Shown here: piece by piece, positions 1-7,345 of the stretch
Numbering within the stretch: the first letter of the stretch is position 1
Layout: each line of letters opens with the position of its first letter
Source: CAZUHK01 sp964620345
GTDB taxonomy: Bacteria > Planctomycetota > Phycisphaerae > Phycisphaerales > Zrk34
NCBI GenBank assembly: GCA_964620345.1
Contig: CAZUHK010000084.1
Location: 1-12,518 of the forward strand
Direction: 5' to 3'
DNA: 12,518 nt
Made by a program: the position numbers and the translations under genes
The notes under the pieces: model-generated
What the model was told of the DNA's origin: nothing
Database searches by the model: none
What the model saw: only the letters and a program-made list of their open reading frames with translations

Positions 1-3
1 AAC

Positions 4-1419
4 TCACGGTTGTCTTTGCCCCTGTTTGAGCAGCCCGAGCACGCGGCGGGCCTCGACGCGATCGTCGAACGGTTGCCGGGTCGTGCCGATGATCTGGTAG
101 TCCTCGTGGCCCTTGCCGGCGATCAGCACGATGTCGCCCTCGCCGGCGCCGCGGATGATGCAGTCGATCGCCTCGCGCCGGTCGACGATCGTGGTCACGC
201 GATCGTCGGCTGCGTCGGGCACGCCTTCGAGGATGTCGTCAATGATGGTTTGCGGGCGCTCGGTGCGCGGGTTGTCGGAGGTGACGACGACCGTGTCGGC
301 CAGCTCGCACGCGGCGGCCGCCATGCGCGGTCGCTTGGTGCGATCCCGATCCCCGCCACAGCCGAACAGCACGCGCAACGCCGCTCCGCTTTGCACGAGC
401 GGGCGCAACGCTTCCAGAACGTTGCGCAACGCATCGTCGGTATGGGCGTAATCGACCAGCACGGTGAACGGCGCGTCGGCTTCACTGACCCGTTCGAGTC
501 GGCCGGGCGCGGGCGGCATGGTCTGGATCGCCTCGATCGACCCTCGCGTGGCATCCACGGCGCCGCACGCGGCGGCAAGATTCGCCACGTTGTGCCGACC
601 GATCAGCGGAAAACGCAAGCTCGCCGCGCCGTCCGCCAGCGGCATCTCGAGCGTCGAACCGGTCGTGTCGCGGTCGATGATATTGATCTGGCCCGGGTGG
701 AACGTGACGACTTCGCCGGCGCAGGCGTCGGCCATGACGCGGTGGTAATCATCGCCGCGGTTGATAACCGCCCGCCCGTGATCGCCGACCAGCCCGAACA
801 GCCGCGCCTTCGCCGCGGCGTACGCCTGCATCGTCCCGTGATAATCCAGGTGATCGCCGGAGAGATTTGTGAACACCGCGACATCGAAGTCCAGTGCATC
901 GCATCGGCCCTGATGCAACGCGTGACTCGAACACTCCATCACGCACGTCTCGCAACCGTGGGTAACCATCCGGGCCAGCACGCGACTGATTTCACAACTT
1001 CCCGGTGTCGTCAATGCCGCCGCTTGCGGCTTCGCCGAACCGTCATCCACTTCAATGGTCGTCATCATGCCGCACTTGCCGCCGGTGGCGTTGAGCAGGT
1101 GGCGGATCATGTACGCGACGGTGGTCTTGCCGTTGGTGCCGGTGACGCCGATGAGTGTCAGGCGCTTCGACGGCTCGCCATGCACACGCTCGGCGAGCGT
1201 GGCGAGCGTTGTCGCATCGCACGCGACGGCCGCGGCGGCGCCCCTGCTCATCGCGTCGTCGATGTAGCGTGCCCCGTCGTCGGCCGTGCCCGGGCGCGCG
1301 GCGAACAGCCAGCCCGGCATGACGCGGCGGGAATCATCGGTGATGTCGGCGACATCGGCCTCCGCCCGCCCGGCCACGACGCGCACCGGCAGGCCTTCGA
1401 TCAACTTCTCGATCCGCAT
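4..1419 (-). CDS. murE: UDP-N-acetylmuramoyl-L-alanyl-D-glutamate--2,6-diaminopimelate ligase
   Basis: This cytoplasmic Mur ligase adds meso-diaminopimelate to UDP-MurNAc-L-Ala-D-Glu, using ATP, in peptidoglycan precursor synthesis. Seen in the 471-residue protein: the P-loop GTNGKTT at residues 94-100; the YAAAKARLF segment, whose lysine (about 204) matches the carbamylated lysine of Mur ligases; DNPR at 382-385, the motif that marks mDAP rather than lysine specificity; and GKGHEDYQ at 435-442. The length is within the usual MurE range. The start is the ATG at 1417-1419, which has a GGTGG ribosome-binding sequence a few bases upstream. An in-frame ATG 15 codons earlier would add a tail (MRLGVRADG...) that looks non-native. 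The TGA stop lies at 4-6, so the gene is complete and any murF or other mur genes would lie off the left edge. The gene upstream is divergent, so murE appears to be first in its transcript. Confidence 0.96.
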   Translation of the reverse strand: MRIEKLIEGLPVRVVAGRAEADVADITDDSRRVMPGWLFAARPGTADDGARYIDDAMSRGAAAAVACDATTLATLAERVHGEPSKRLTLIGVTGTNGKTTVAYMIRHLLNATGGKCGMMTTIEVDDGSAKPQAAALTTPGSCEISRVLARMVTHGCETCVMECSSHALHQGRCDALDFDVAVFTNLSGDHLDYHGTMQAYAAAKARLFGLVGDHGRAVINRGDDYHRVMADACAGEVVTFHPGQINIIDRDTTGSTLEMPLADGAASLRFPLIGRHNVANLAAACGAVDATRGSIEAIQTMPPAPGRLERVSEADAPFTVLVDYAHTDDALRNVLEALRPLVQSGAALRVLFGCGGDRDRTKRPRMAAAACELADTVVVTSDNPRTERPQTIIDDILEGVPDAADDRVTTIVDRREAIDCIIRGAGEGDIVLIAGKGHEDYQIIGTTRQPFDDRVEARRVLGLLKQGQRQP

Positions 1420-1591
1420 CGCAATCCACCCATCGGCACCGTCGGCCCGCACGCCGAGCCGCACGTTATCCTATCGGCCAGATACCACGCCGCAGCCCAC
1501 CGATTATCGGCCGATCGCCCCGCGCGCCCGCCGAACGGCGATTCGCCCCCAAACCGCTCAAGCATGACCCGTTCAGGGGGCGATAATCCCA

Positions 1592-1621
1592 TTGACGATG
1601 CTGGCCAAATGCCCCTAGAAT
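1592..1621 (+). promoter_or_regulatory. sigma-70-type promoter for the sensor/response regulator
   Basis: TTGACG (1592-1597) and TAGAAT (1616-1621) are each one mismatch from the consensus -35 and -10 boxes and are separated by 18 bases. Transcription would start near 1628, leaving a leader of about 24 bases before the ATG at 1652. The site lies in the 232-base divergent gap shared with murE. I saw no comparably good promoter pointing toward murE. Confidence 0.6.
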
Positions 1622-1651
1622 CTACGATTCGGATTTGCTGGAACCCAGTAT

Positions 1652-3352
1652 ATGAGCGACCATCGGCAGCGCGTTCTGTTGTTGGGGGGCAAGCAAATCG
1701 ACCGCAACACTGTGGCCGAAGCGCTCGGTTCGCACTTTGATATCGATCTGTTCGACGATCCCCAGGCCGCGATGAGCGCGCTGCGGCGGGAGATGTACGC
1801 CGCGATCTTCGCCGACGTCGGCGACTTCCTCCCGCTCGAACGCGCGCTGTTCGACCGCCAGGCGGCGCTCGTGCTCAACACCATCGGCGAGGGCGTGTGC
1901 ATCGTCGACGACAACGGCGTGTGCGTCTGGGCCAACAACAAGATGCGATCCTTCCCGCCCGAGGTGTACGACCGCGTCAAGCAGACGTGCCTCTCGGCCC
2001 AGGCGCTGTTCGAGAACCAGGTCAGCCCGGTGAACGACGGCGAGCATCGCAAGCTGCGCTCCAAGAAGTTCGGCTTCCAGATGCGCGGCGATCGTTACTT
2101 CGAGATGATCGTCTCGCCGGTGATCGAAGACTCGGGCGCGATGCACCAGGTGGTCGCGGTGGTGTGGGACGCCTCGTCCGGCCGCCGCCTGCAGCAGAAG
2201 ATCGACGCGATCGACAACGCCGGCCGGGAGTTGTGCCGCCTCGGCTCCGAGCACACGCGCAAGACGACCGTGACCGAGCGGTTGAAGATGCTCGAGGAAA
2301 AGATCATCCGCTTCACCAGCGATCTGCTGCACTTCGACCACTTCTGCATCCGCCTGCTCAACAAGGAATCCAATCGCCTGGAGCTGGTGATTGCCGTGGG
2401 CCTGCCGCCCGAGGCGACGGAGGTGGATCTGTACGCCCAGCCCGAGGGCAACGGGATCAGCGGCTACGTCGCGGCGACCGGCCGATCGTACATCTGCCAC
2501 GATGTCGAGAAAGACCCGCGTTACGTGCTGGGGCTGGACCACGCCAAGAGCTCGCTCACCGTGCCGCTGCGGTTGCGGGACCGGGTGATCGGCATCTTCA
2601 ACATCGAATCGCAGACGCCCGGCGCGTTCAACGAGGACGACCGCCAGTTCGCCGAGATCTTCGGCCGGTACATCGCCATCGCGCTCAACACGCTGGACCT
2701 GCTGGTCGTCGAGCGGCTGGAGGCCAAGGGCCAGATCGCCGACGACGTGGCCAAGGAACTGGCCGGGCCGATCAACGACATCCTCACCGAGACGCGCGCC
2801 CTGATGGACGACGCGACCGACCAGGCCCAGCGCCAGCGGCTGGCGAGCGTGGTGAGCAACGTCGAATCGATCCGGGATTCGGTTCAGCGGGCCGGCGAGG
2901 CGCCGCGGCGCATCCTGGGCGCCGAGGACGTCATCGAGCAGACCGACTCGCTGCTGGCCGGCAAACACATCCTCGTGGCCGACGATGAGCCGGACATCCG
3001 CAACACCATCGCCAACGTCTCACGCAAGATGGGGGCGAAGGTGTTCACCGCGTCCAACGGCGCCGAGGCGGTGACGCTGATCGATCAGCAGCCGCTGGAC
3101 CTGATCGTCTCGGACATCAAGATGCCCCACCGCAACGGGTACGAGATCTTCTCCGCCGCCCGGCGCCGCGACGCGACGCTGCCGGTGATTCTGATGACCG
3201 GCTTCGGTTACGACCCCAACCACTGCATCGTCCGCGCCAGCCAGGAGGGCATGGCCACGGTGCTGTTCAAGCCGTTCAAGGTCGAGCAACTGCTCGACGA
3301 GATGCGCAAGGCCCTGAGCGAAACCCCCGCCGACAGCCCGGCCGAGGGCTGA
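1652..3352 (+). CDS. PAS-GAF sensory protein with C-terminal receiver domain and degenerate H-box
   Basis: This is a 566-residue cytoplasmic signalling protein with no signal peptide or membrane segment. Domains in order: residues 1-65 resemble the first half of a receiver fold (RVLLLGG..., then AAIFADVGD) without the acidic pair; about 70-175 is PAS-like (LNTIGEGVCIVDDNG); about 205-350 is a GAF domain (DHFCIRLLN..., SSLTVPLRLRDRVIGIFNIES); about 351-415 is helical; about 438-555 is a full receiver domain. The receiver keeps the acidic pair D444/D445, phospho-acceptor D488 (SDIKMP), T516 and K540 (FKPF). The helical part reads VAKELAGPINDIL, like a histidine-kinase H-box (VAHEL..PL..IL) with the histidine replaced by K368. 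No HATPase domain follows. It therefore cannot autophosphorylate as a standard kinase and probably receives phosphate from another kinase. No DNA-binding output domain is visible. The ribosome-binding site is weak, and the next in-frame ATG would cut into the N-terminal domain. Confidence 0.85.
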   Translation: MSDHRQRVLLLGGKQIDRNTVAEALGSHFDIDLFDDPQAAMSALRREMYAAIFADVGDFLPLERALFDRQAALVLNTIGEGVCIVDDNGVCVWANNKMRSFPPEVYDRVKQTCLSAQALFENQVSPVNDGEHRKLRSKKFGFQMRGDRYFEMIVSPVIEDSGAMHQVVAVVWDASSGRRLQQKIDAIDNAGRELCRLGSEHTRKTTVTERLKMLEEKIIRFTSDLLHFDHFCIRLLNKESNRLELVIAVGLPPEATEVDLYAQPEGNGISGYVAATGRSYICHDVEKDPRYVLGLDHAKSSLTVPLRLRDRVIGIFNIESQTPGAFNEDDRQFAEIFGRYIAIALNTLDLLVVERLEAKGQIADDVAKELAGPINDILTETRALMDDATDQAQRQRLASVVSNVESIRDSVQRAGEAPRRILGAEDVIEQTDSLLAGKHILVADDEPDIRNTIANVSRKMGAKVFTASNGAEAVTLIDQQPLDLIVSDIKMPHRNGYEIFSAARRRDATLPVILMTGFGYDPNHCIVRASQEGMATVLFKPFKVEQLLDEMRKALSETPADSPAEG

Positions 3353-3364
3353 GCCGCCCGCCGC

Positions 3365-3393
3365 GTGCCCAACGCGCCAAGCCGGGGTACACT
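3365..3393 (+). promoter_or_regulatory. possible promoter of tRNA-Pro
   Basis: TACACT at 3388-3393 is a fair -10 box, 20 bases before the mature tRNA 5' end. The hexamer 17 bases upstream, GTGCCC at 3365-3370, is a poor -35 box. A small CGCGT/ACGCG stem-loop (3362-3376) overlaps it. Read-through from the regulator gene, which stops at 3352, is an alternative. Confidence 0.3.
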
Positions 3394-3413
3394 GGAAGAT
3401 CGCCGCAACGAAT

Positions 3414-3487
3414 CGGGGCGTAGCTCAGCTTGGCAGAGCGCCGTCTTTGGGTGGCGGAGGTCGTCGGTTCAAATCCGGCCGCCCCGA
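3414..3487 (+). tRNA. tRNA-Pro, anticodon UGG
   Basis: A full cloverleaf can be drawn by eye. The acceptor stem is CGGGGCG (3414-3420) with CGCCCCG (3480-3486), and the discriminator is A3487. The D stem is GCTC/GAGC (3423-3426/3436-3439). The anticodon stem is CCGTC/GGCGG (3441-3445/3453-3457), with loop TTTGGGT and anticodon TGG at 3448-3450, followed by G37. The T stem is GTCGG/CCGGC (3463-3467/3475-3479), with loop TTCAAAT. The C1-G72 pair and A73 fit bacterial tRNA-Pro. The CCA end is not encoded (ATTG follows), so it must be added after transcription. Confidence 0.96.
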
Positions 3488-3584
3488 TTGAGTTTCCATA
3501 CACGCGAGCCGCGCCGGAGATCGGTAGATGGGCGACCACCGTGCGCCACAGTTGTGCATCACCAGCAACCCACGCCTCGCGCTG

Positions 3585-3625
3585 GTCTGGACAGACTTGA
3601 CAGACTTGTCGTTCGGGGATTCCAT
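3585..3625 (+). promoter_or_regulatory. candidate promoter/operator with overlapping direct and inverted repeats
   Basis: A perfect TTGACA box lies at 3597-3602, but the best -10 with 17-base spacing (TTCCAT, 3620-3625) is weak. Around the box are an inverted repeat GTCTG-GA-CAGAC (3585-3596), a second CAGAC at 3601-3605, a palindrome GACA-GACT-TGTC (3599-3610), and a tandem 9-mer GACAGACTT (3590-3598, 3599-3607). Such a layout could be an operator over a -35 box for the operon at 3852-7122. It could also be a simple short tandem repeat. The distance to the GTG start, about 220 bases, would imply a long leader. Confidence 0.3.
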
Positions 3626-3839
3626 GGAGGGCGTGGCGGACGAGGCAGCAAGAATGCAGGGCAGCGTGGACGCGATCGAAGTCACCCGCGACCGACCGTG
3701 CCGCGAACTGTGCCGCGGTTCGGTTGGGGTCATTAACTTCGGGAAGAACCTCGCCCAGGCGCACATGAGCACAGCGTACTTTTAGCACGATCTGCGGCCG
3801 CGGTACGACCAACCCGTTGGCCAGAGGCAGACCGCCTGC

Positions 3840-3844
3840 AGGAG
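3840..3844 (+). promoter_or_regulatory. ribosome-binding site fixing a GTG start
   Basis: AGGAG lies seven bases upstream of the GTG at 3852. The next in-frame ATG, at 3864, would be 19 bases away, too far for this site. The GTG is therefore the likelier start. Confidence 0.7.
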
Positions 3845-3851
3845 TGACCTC

Positions 3852-5249
3852 GTGAGCAATCCGATGCCCGTCAGCGGCGTGTTCCCCCACTTGGCCGTGA
3901 AGGCCGACCACCTGCCCAAGCGCAGCGAGACCGGCATCGGCGCGTTGATGCCCTGGGCTGATCGGCTGTGGTTCGTCACCTACGTCGCCCACAAGGCGGG
4001 CACCGGCGGGGGCACGGGGTTGTTCTGGGTCGACGACGACATGCAACTGCACAAGCACGAGGCCTCGGTCGTCGGTACCTATGCCAACCGCATGATCCAC
4101 GCTGAGTCGGACCAGTGCATCATCGGCCCGCACATCATCGACACCAAAGGCAAGGTGCGCACGTTCAAGAAACTGGTGGATACGCGCCTCACCGCGACCT
4201 GCCGGCACCTGACCGACCCGAAGCGCAAGGTCTACTTTCTGGGCATGGAAGGCGAGTTTTTCGAGGCCGACGTACACACGCTGAAGGTCAAGCAATTGGC
4301 TGAGCTGACCGAGGCGCTGTACACCTCGGGCAAGGGGCCGGCGCACTTCAAGGATGCGTTCAGCGACCACGGCCGCGTCGTCGTGGCCAACAACAGCTAC
4401 TACGGCAAGGACTTTGTCGATCCCGATCAGTGCGACGGCCGGTTGGCCCAGTGGGATGGAAACGCATGGCGTGTGCTGGCCAGGACGCAGTTCAACACCG
4501 TGGCCGGCCGGGTGCATGGTGAGCTGGGCCGGGCGATCTTTGCCGTCGGCCAGGACCGGGCCTCGGCCGTGCTCAAGGTCTATCTGCCGGGTTCGGCTTC
4601 GGAGGGGGGCTGGAGCACCTACCGCCTGCCCAAGGCCACGCACACGCAGGACCATGCGTGGACGACCGAGTGGCCGCGGATCCGCGAGGTCGAATCCGAG
4701 CGGTGGATGATGAACGCAAGCGGGATGTTCTACGAGCTGCCGGCGATGACCTACGCCGATCGTGTGTGGGGCGTGCGGCCGGTGTGCTCGCACCTGCGGA
4801 TCATTGGGGACTATTGTTCGTGGAACGGCCTGCTCGTGATGGCCGGCGATCAGACCACGCCGATCCACGATTCCAACCCGGTCGTCGGCCAGCCCCAGGC
4901 GAACCTGTGGTTCGGCAAGACCGACGACCTGTGGCAATGGGGCAAGCCGACCGGCTGGGGCGGGCCGTGGTTCCGCACACCGGTCGGAGCCGGCGAGCCC
5001 AGCGACCCGTTCCTGATGACCGGCTTCGAGCACAAGTGCCTGCATCTGATGCACGATGGCGGCGGGGCGGTGTCTTTCACCGTCGAAGTCGATCCGCTGG
5101 GCGATGGCACGTTCGTTCCGTATGACAAGTTCACGGTCGATGCCGGCGGCAGCACGCACCACACCTTCCCGACCGGCTTCAGCGCTCACTGGCTGCGCAT
5201 CTTGCCCGATGCCGACTGCACCGCCACCGCGCAACTGCACTACACTTGA
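3852..5249 (+). CDS. uncharacterised beta-rich cytoplasmic protein, partner of an FAD oxidoreductase
   Basis: I do not recognise a named family for this 465-residue protein. It has no signal peptide or membrane segment, so it should be cytoplasmic. It is rich in Trp, Gly, His and Asp and has repeated short strand-turn units: WADRLWFVTYV (35-45), GRLAQWDGNAWRVLA (196-210), GGWSTYRLP (252-260), NLWFGKTDDLWQWG (351-364). These look like blades of a beta-propeller. The last 70 residues (SFTVEVDPLGDG... to CTATAQLHYT) look like a separate beta-sandwich. The start is the GTG with AGGAG seven bases upstream. The stop at 5247-5249 overlaps the ribosome-binding site of the next gene, and the start codon of that gene is only seven bases on. 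The two are almost surely co-translated and functionally linked. A role in handling a carbohydrate-derived substrate is inferred from that partner only. Confidence 0.75.
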   Translation: MSNPMPVSGVFPHLAVKADHLPKRSETGIGALMPWADRLWFVTYVAHKAGTGGGTGLFWVDDDMQLHKHEASVVGTYANRMIHAESDQCIIGPHIIDTKGKVRTFKKLVDTRLTATCRHLTDPKRKVYFLGMEGEFFEADVHTLKVKQLAELTEALYTSGKGPAHFKDAFSDHGRVVVANNSYYGKDFVDPDQCDGRLAQWDGNAWRVLARTQFNTVAGRVHGELGRAIFAVGQDRASAVLKVYLPGSASEGGWSTYRLPKATHTQDHAWTTEWPRIREVESERWMMNASGMFYELPAMTYADRVWGVRPVCSHLRIIGDYCSWNGLLVMAGDQTTPIHDSNPVVGQPQANLWFGKTDDLWQWGKPTGWGGPWFRTPVGAGEPSDPFLMTGFEHKCLHLMHDGGGAVSFTVEVDPLGDGTFVPYDKFTVDAGGSTHHTFPTGFSAHWLRILPDADCTATAQLHYT

Positions 5250-5256
5250 GGATCGC

Positions 5257-7122
5257 ATGAGCGATCGTCAACACCACAACACGGACGTCTGCGTGGTTGG
5301 CGGGGGCATGGCGGGGCTGTGCGCGGCGATCGCGTCGGCCCGGCACGGGGCGAAGACCGTGCTCGTCCACGATCGGCCCGTGCTCGGGGGCAACGCATCC
5401 AGCGAGATCCGCATGTGGATCTGCGGTGCCCATGGCAAGAACCTCAAAGAGACCGGCCTGCTCGAAGAAATCCAACTCGCCAACTGCCACCGCAACCCCG
5501 CCGGCCACTACAACATCTGGGACAGCGTGCTCTGGGAGGCCGCGGCGTTCGAGCCGCACCTCACGCTGCTGCTCAACTGCTCGTGCACCGGCTGCGAGAC
5601 CGACGCCCGCGGCGACCGGCGACGCATCGCCTCGATCGACTGCTGGCAACTGACCACACAGACCTGGCACACCATCGGCGCCAAGGTCTTCATCGATTGC
5701 TCGGGCGACAGCATCCTCGCCCCGGCCAGCGGCGCGGCGTTTCGCACCGGCCGCGAGGCGCGCGACGAGTTCGGCGAGGACATCCAGCCGGCCGTCGCCG
5801 ACGAAAAGACGATGGGTAATTCACTGCTCATCCAGATCCGCAAGACCGACCGCGTTCAGCCGTTCGTCGCGCCCAGGTGGGCGTACAAGTTCGAGTCGCC
5901 CGACGATCTGCCATACCGCATCAAGGGTGTGCAGGCGCACAACTTCTGGTGGCTCGAGCTGGGGGGGCTGGATGACACGATCCGCGATGCCCAGAGCATC
6001 CGCGATGAATTGATGAAGGCGGCTTGGGGCGTGTGGGACTACATCAAGAACCGCGCGCCCCAGCGCGACGAAGCGAAGCGCTGGGCGCTGGAGTGGCTGG
6101 GCGCCGTGCCGGGCAAGCGCGAGAACCGCCGCTACGAAGGCCTGCACATCCTCACGCAGCACGATGTCCGCGCCCAGGGCCGCTTCGACGACACCATCGC
6201 CTACGGCGGGTGGACGATGGACGACCACCACCCCGCGGGCCTGCTTTATCCGGGCAAGCCGACGGTCTTCCACCCCGCGCCCTCGCCGTACGGCATCCCG
6301 TACCGCTGCCTGGTATCGCGCAACGTGAGCAACCTGATGTTCGCCGGGCGGAACATTTCGGTGACCCACGCGGCGTTGAGCTCCACGCGCGTGATGGCGA
6401 CCTGCGCCCTGCTCGGCCAGGCCGCGGGCACCGGCGCGTCGCTGGCGGTGAAGCACGGGCTGGCGCCGGCGAGCATCTATCCCGACCACGTCGCGCCGTT
6501 GCAGCAGTGGCTGATGGAAGACGATTGCTACCTGCCTCGTTTCGCCCGCGCGGCCGACCCGATCAACCGTCGCGCGACGCTCGACGCCGACGCGACGCTG
6601 CTCGACGGTCACGATCGGCCGATCGGCGACGCGGACCATGCCTGGGTCGGCAAGCTCGGCAAGCCGATCACGCTTACCTTCGCCGAGCCGACCGACGTCG
6701 CCGCGGTTCGGCTGGTGTTCGACAGCAACCTGAACTACGACAAACGCATGCCGTGCAGCTATCCCCAGCGGGCCGACCGCTCGGCGATGCCCAAGTCGCT
6801 GGTGCGGGCCTACCGCGTCGAGGCGCTGCGCGACGGCGCTTGGCAGACGACCTACCGCACGACGGATAACTGCCGCCGGTTGGTCGTCGCGCCCGTCGGC
6901 TGCTGCGCCCATGCGGTGCGGGTGGTGCCCGAGCGGACATGGGGCGATCGCCGCGTGCGGCTGTTCGGCTTCGAAGCCCTCGCGGCCGATCCGGGTCGCC
7001 TGCCGAGCATTCCCGACGGGCCGACCTGGTCGCAGGTCGTGGGCCAGGTGGATCCGGCCGACCTGGCTCCGCCGGACTCGGGGTTGGAAGAGAAAGCGGC
7101 GGTAAAGGGTCACTCGGCGTAA
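5257..7122 (+). CDS. FAD-dependent oxidoreductase (PF12831-like) with C-terminal beta-sandwich domain
   Basis: A 621-residue flavoprotein. The dinucleotide-binding motif VVGGGMAGLCAAIASARHG (residues 13-31) and the acidic/basic turn VLVHDR (35-40) bind the ADP part of FAD. GGNASSEIRM (44-53) is the signature stretch of the FAD_oxidored (PF12831) family, and NLMFAGRNISVTHAALSSTR (359-378) with the following ATCALLGQAAGTGA is its C-terminal FAD-binding block. Residues of about 430-575 form an additional domain (GKPITLTFAEPTDVAAVRLVFDS..., then RVRLFGFEA) resembling a discoidin/galactose-binding sandwich. There is no signal peptide or Tat motif, so it is cytoplasmic. The start is the ATG at 5257, with GAGG overlapping the TGA of the upstream gene. 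Known PF12831 members occur often in carbohydrate-degrading planctomycetes and Bacteroidetes, mostly without a known substrate. A sugar or glycoside oxidation is inferred, not shown. Confidence 0.88.
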   Translation: MSDRQHHNTDVCVVGGGMAGLCAAIASARHGAKTVLVHDRPVLGGNASSEIRMWICGAHGKNLKETGLLEEIQLANCHRNPAGHYNIWDSVLWEAAAFEPHLTLLLNCSCTGCETDARGDRRRIASIDCWQLTTQTWHTIGAKVFIDCSGDSILAPASGAAFRTGREARDEFGEDIQPAVADEKTMGNSLLIQIRKTDRVQPFVAPRWAYKFESPDDLPYRIKGVQAHNFWWLELGGLDDTIRDAQSIRDELMKAAWGVWDYIKNRAPQRDEAKRWALEWLGAVPGKRENRRYEGLHILTQHDVRAQGRFDDTIAYGGWTMDDHHPAGLLYPGKPTVFHPAPSPYGIPYRCLVSRNVSNLMFAGRNISVTHAALSSTRVMATCALLGQAAGTGASLAVKHGLAPASIYPDHVAPLQQWLMEDDCYLPRFARAADPINRRATLDADATLLDGHDRPIGDADHAWVGKLGKPITLTFAEPTDVAAVRLVFDSNLNYDKRMPCSYPQRADRSAMPKSLVRAYRVEALRDGAWQTTYRTTDNCRRLVVAPVGCCAHAVRVVPERTWGDRRVRLFGFEALAADPGRLPSIPDGPTWSQVVGQVDPADLAPPDSGLEEKAAVKGHSA

Positions 7123-7261
7123 CCGGGGTGCATCGGCCAACACGCCGCGGTACCTGCTGCGCCCGCGACGTGCGGCACGTGGTGCCGTCCCGCATCATCG
7201 GCGGCCAACACGTCGTCAAGGGCACGGTGAGATCCGCGAGTGGTAAATATTCCACATCTAC

Positions 7262-7290
7262 TTGTCCACTTAATGGCATTCCGCTACCCT
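7262..7290 (+). promoter_or_regulatory. weak candidate promoter of the acyl-CoA synthetase operon
   Basis: The 223-base gap before 7346 has one locally AT-rich stretch (about 7243-7280). TTGTCC (7262-7267) and TACCCT (7285-7290) lie 17 bases apart and match 4/6 and 3/6 of the sigma-70 consensus. Upstream in the gap there is also a small stem-loop, CGGCAC/GTGCCG (7173-7187), and a 10-base direct repeat GGCCAACACG (7135-7144, 7203-7212), both of unknown meaning. Confidence 0.25.
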
Positions 7291-7345
7291 GCTCTACCCC
7301 GCCTGTTCGGGCACTTACGGTGTCCATACGTGAAGGCCACCCGGT

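Larger units (their letters stand above)
3488..3851 (+). other. intergenic region between tRNA-Pro and the oxidoreductase operon, no supported gene
   Basis: This stretch holds an open frame at 3528-3785 on the plus strand (85 codons, ending KNLAQAHMSTAYF) and longer minus-strand frames that run through the tRNA. None shows a recognisable domain, and 3528-3785 has no clear ribosome-binding site. The long minus-strand frames include the well-known artefact peptides produced by reading a tRNA gene backwards. The region most likely carries the promoter and leader of the operon starting at 3852. The best regulatory candidate is the repeat cluster at 3585-3610. A decayed gene cannot be excluded. 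Confidence 0.5.

Noticed and set aside
10..1740. A 576-codon plus-strand frame opposite murE.
   Set aside because: murE has every catalytic motif on the minus strand. The plus-strand product is compositionally a shadow and overlaps the next gene.
3362..3376. A CGCGT/ACGCG stem-loop after the response regulator as a terminator.
   Set aside because: There are only five base pairs and no T-run; such stems are expected by chance at this GC content.
3425..3772. A 115-codon minus-strand frame ending RPDLNRRPPPPKDGALPS.
   Set aside because: The ending is the standard spurious peptide from the reverse strand of a tRNA gene. No ribosome-binding site or domain supports the rest.
3528..3785. An 85-codon plus-strand frame after the tRNA.
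   Set aside because: There is no clear ribosome-binding site and no recognisable motif, and it contains the repeat cluster. It is kept only as a note in the intergenic entry.
3276..5258. A 660-codon open frame on the minus strand, covering the tRNA and the gene at 3852.
   Set aside because: It is the antisense shadow of a well-supported gene. Its C-terminal part through the tRNA (GFEPTTSATQRRRSAKLSYAP) is the familiar artefact of translating a tRNA backwards.
7250..7300. A sigma-54 promoter near TGGCATTCCGCTACCCTGCT.
   Set aside because: The GG and GC pairs are not at the required 10-base spacing, so the -24/-12 pattern is not met.
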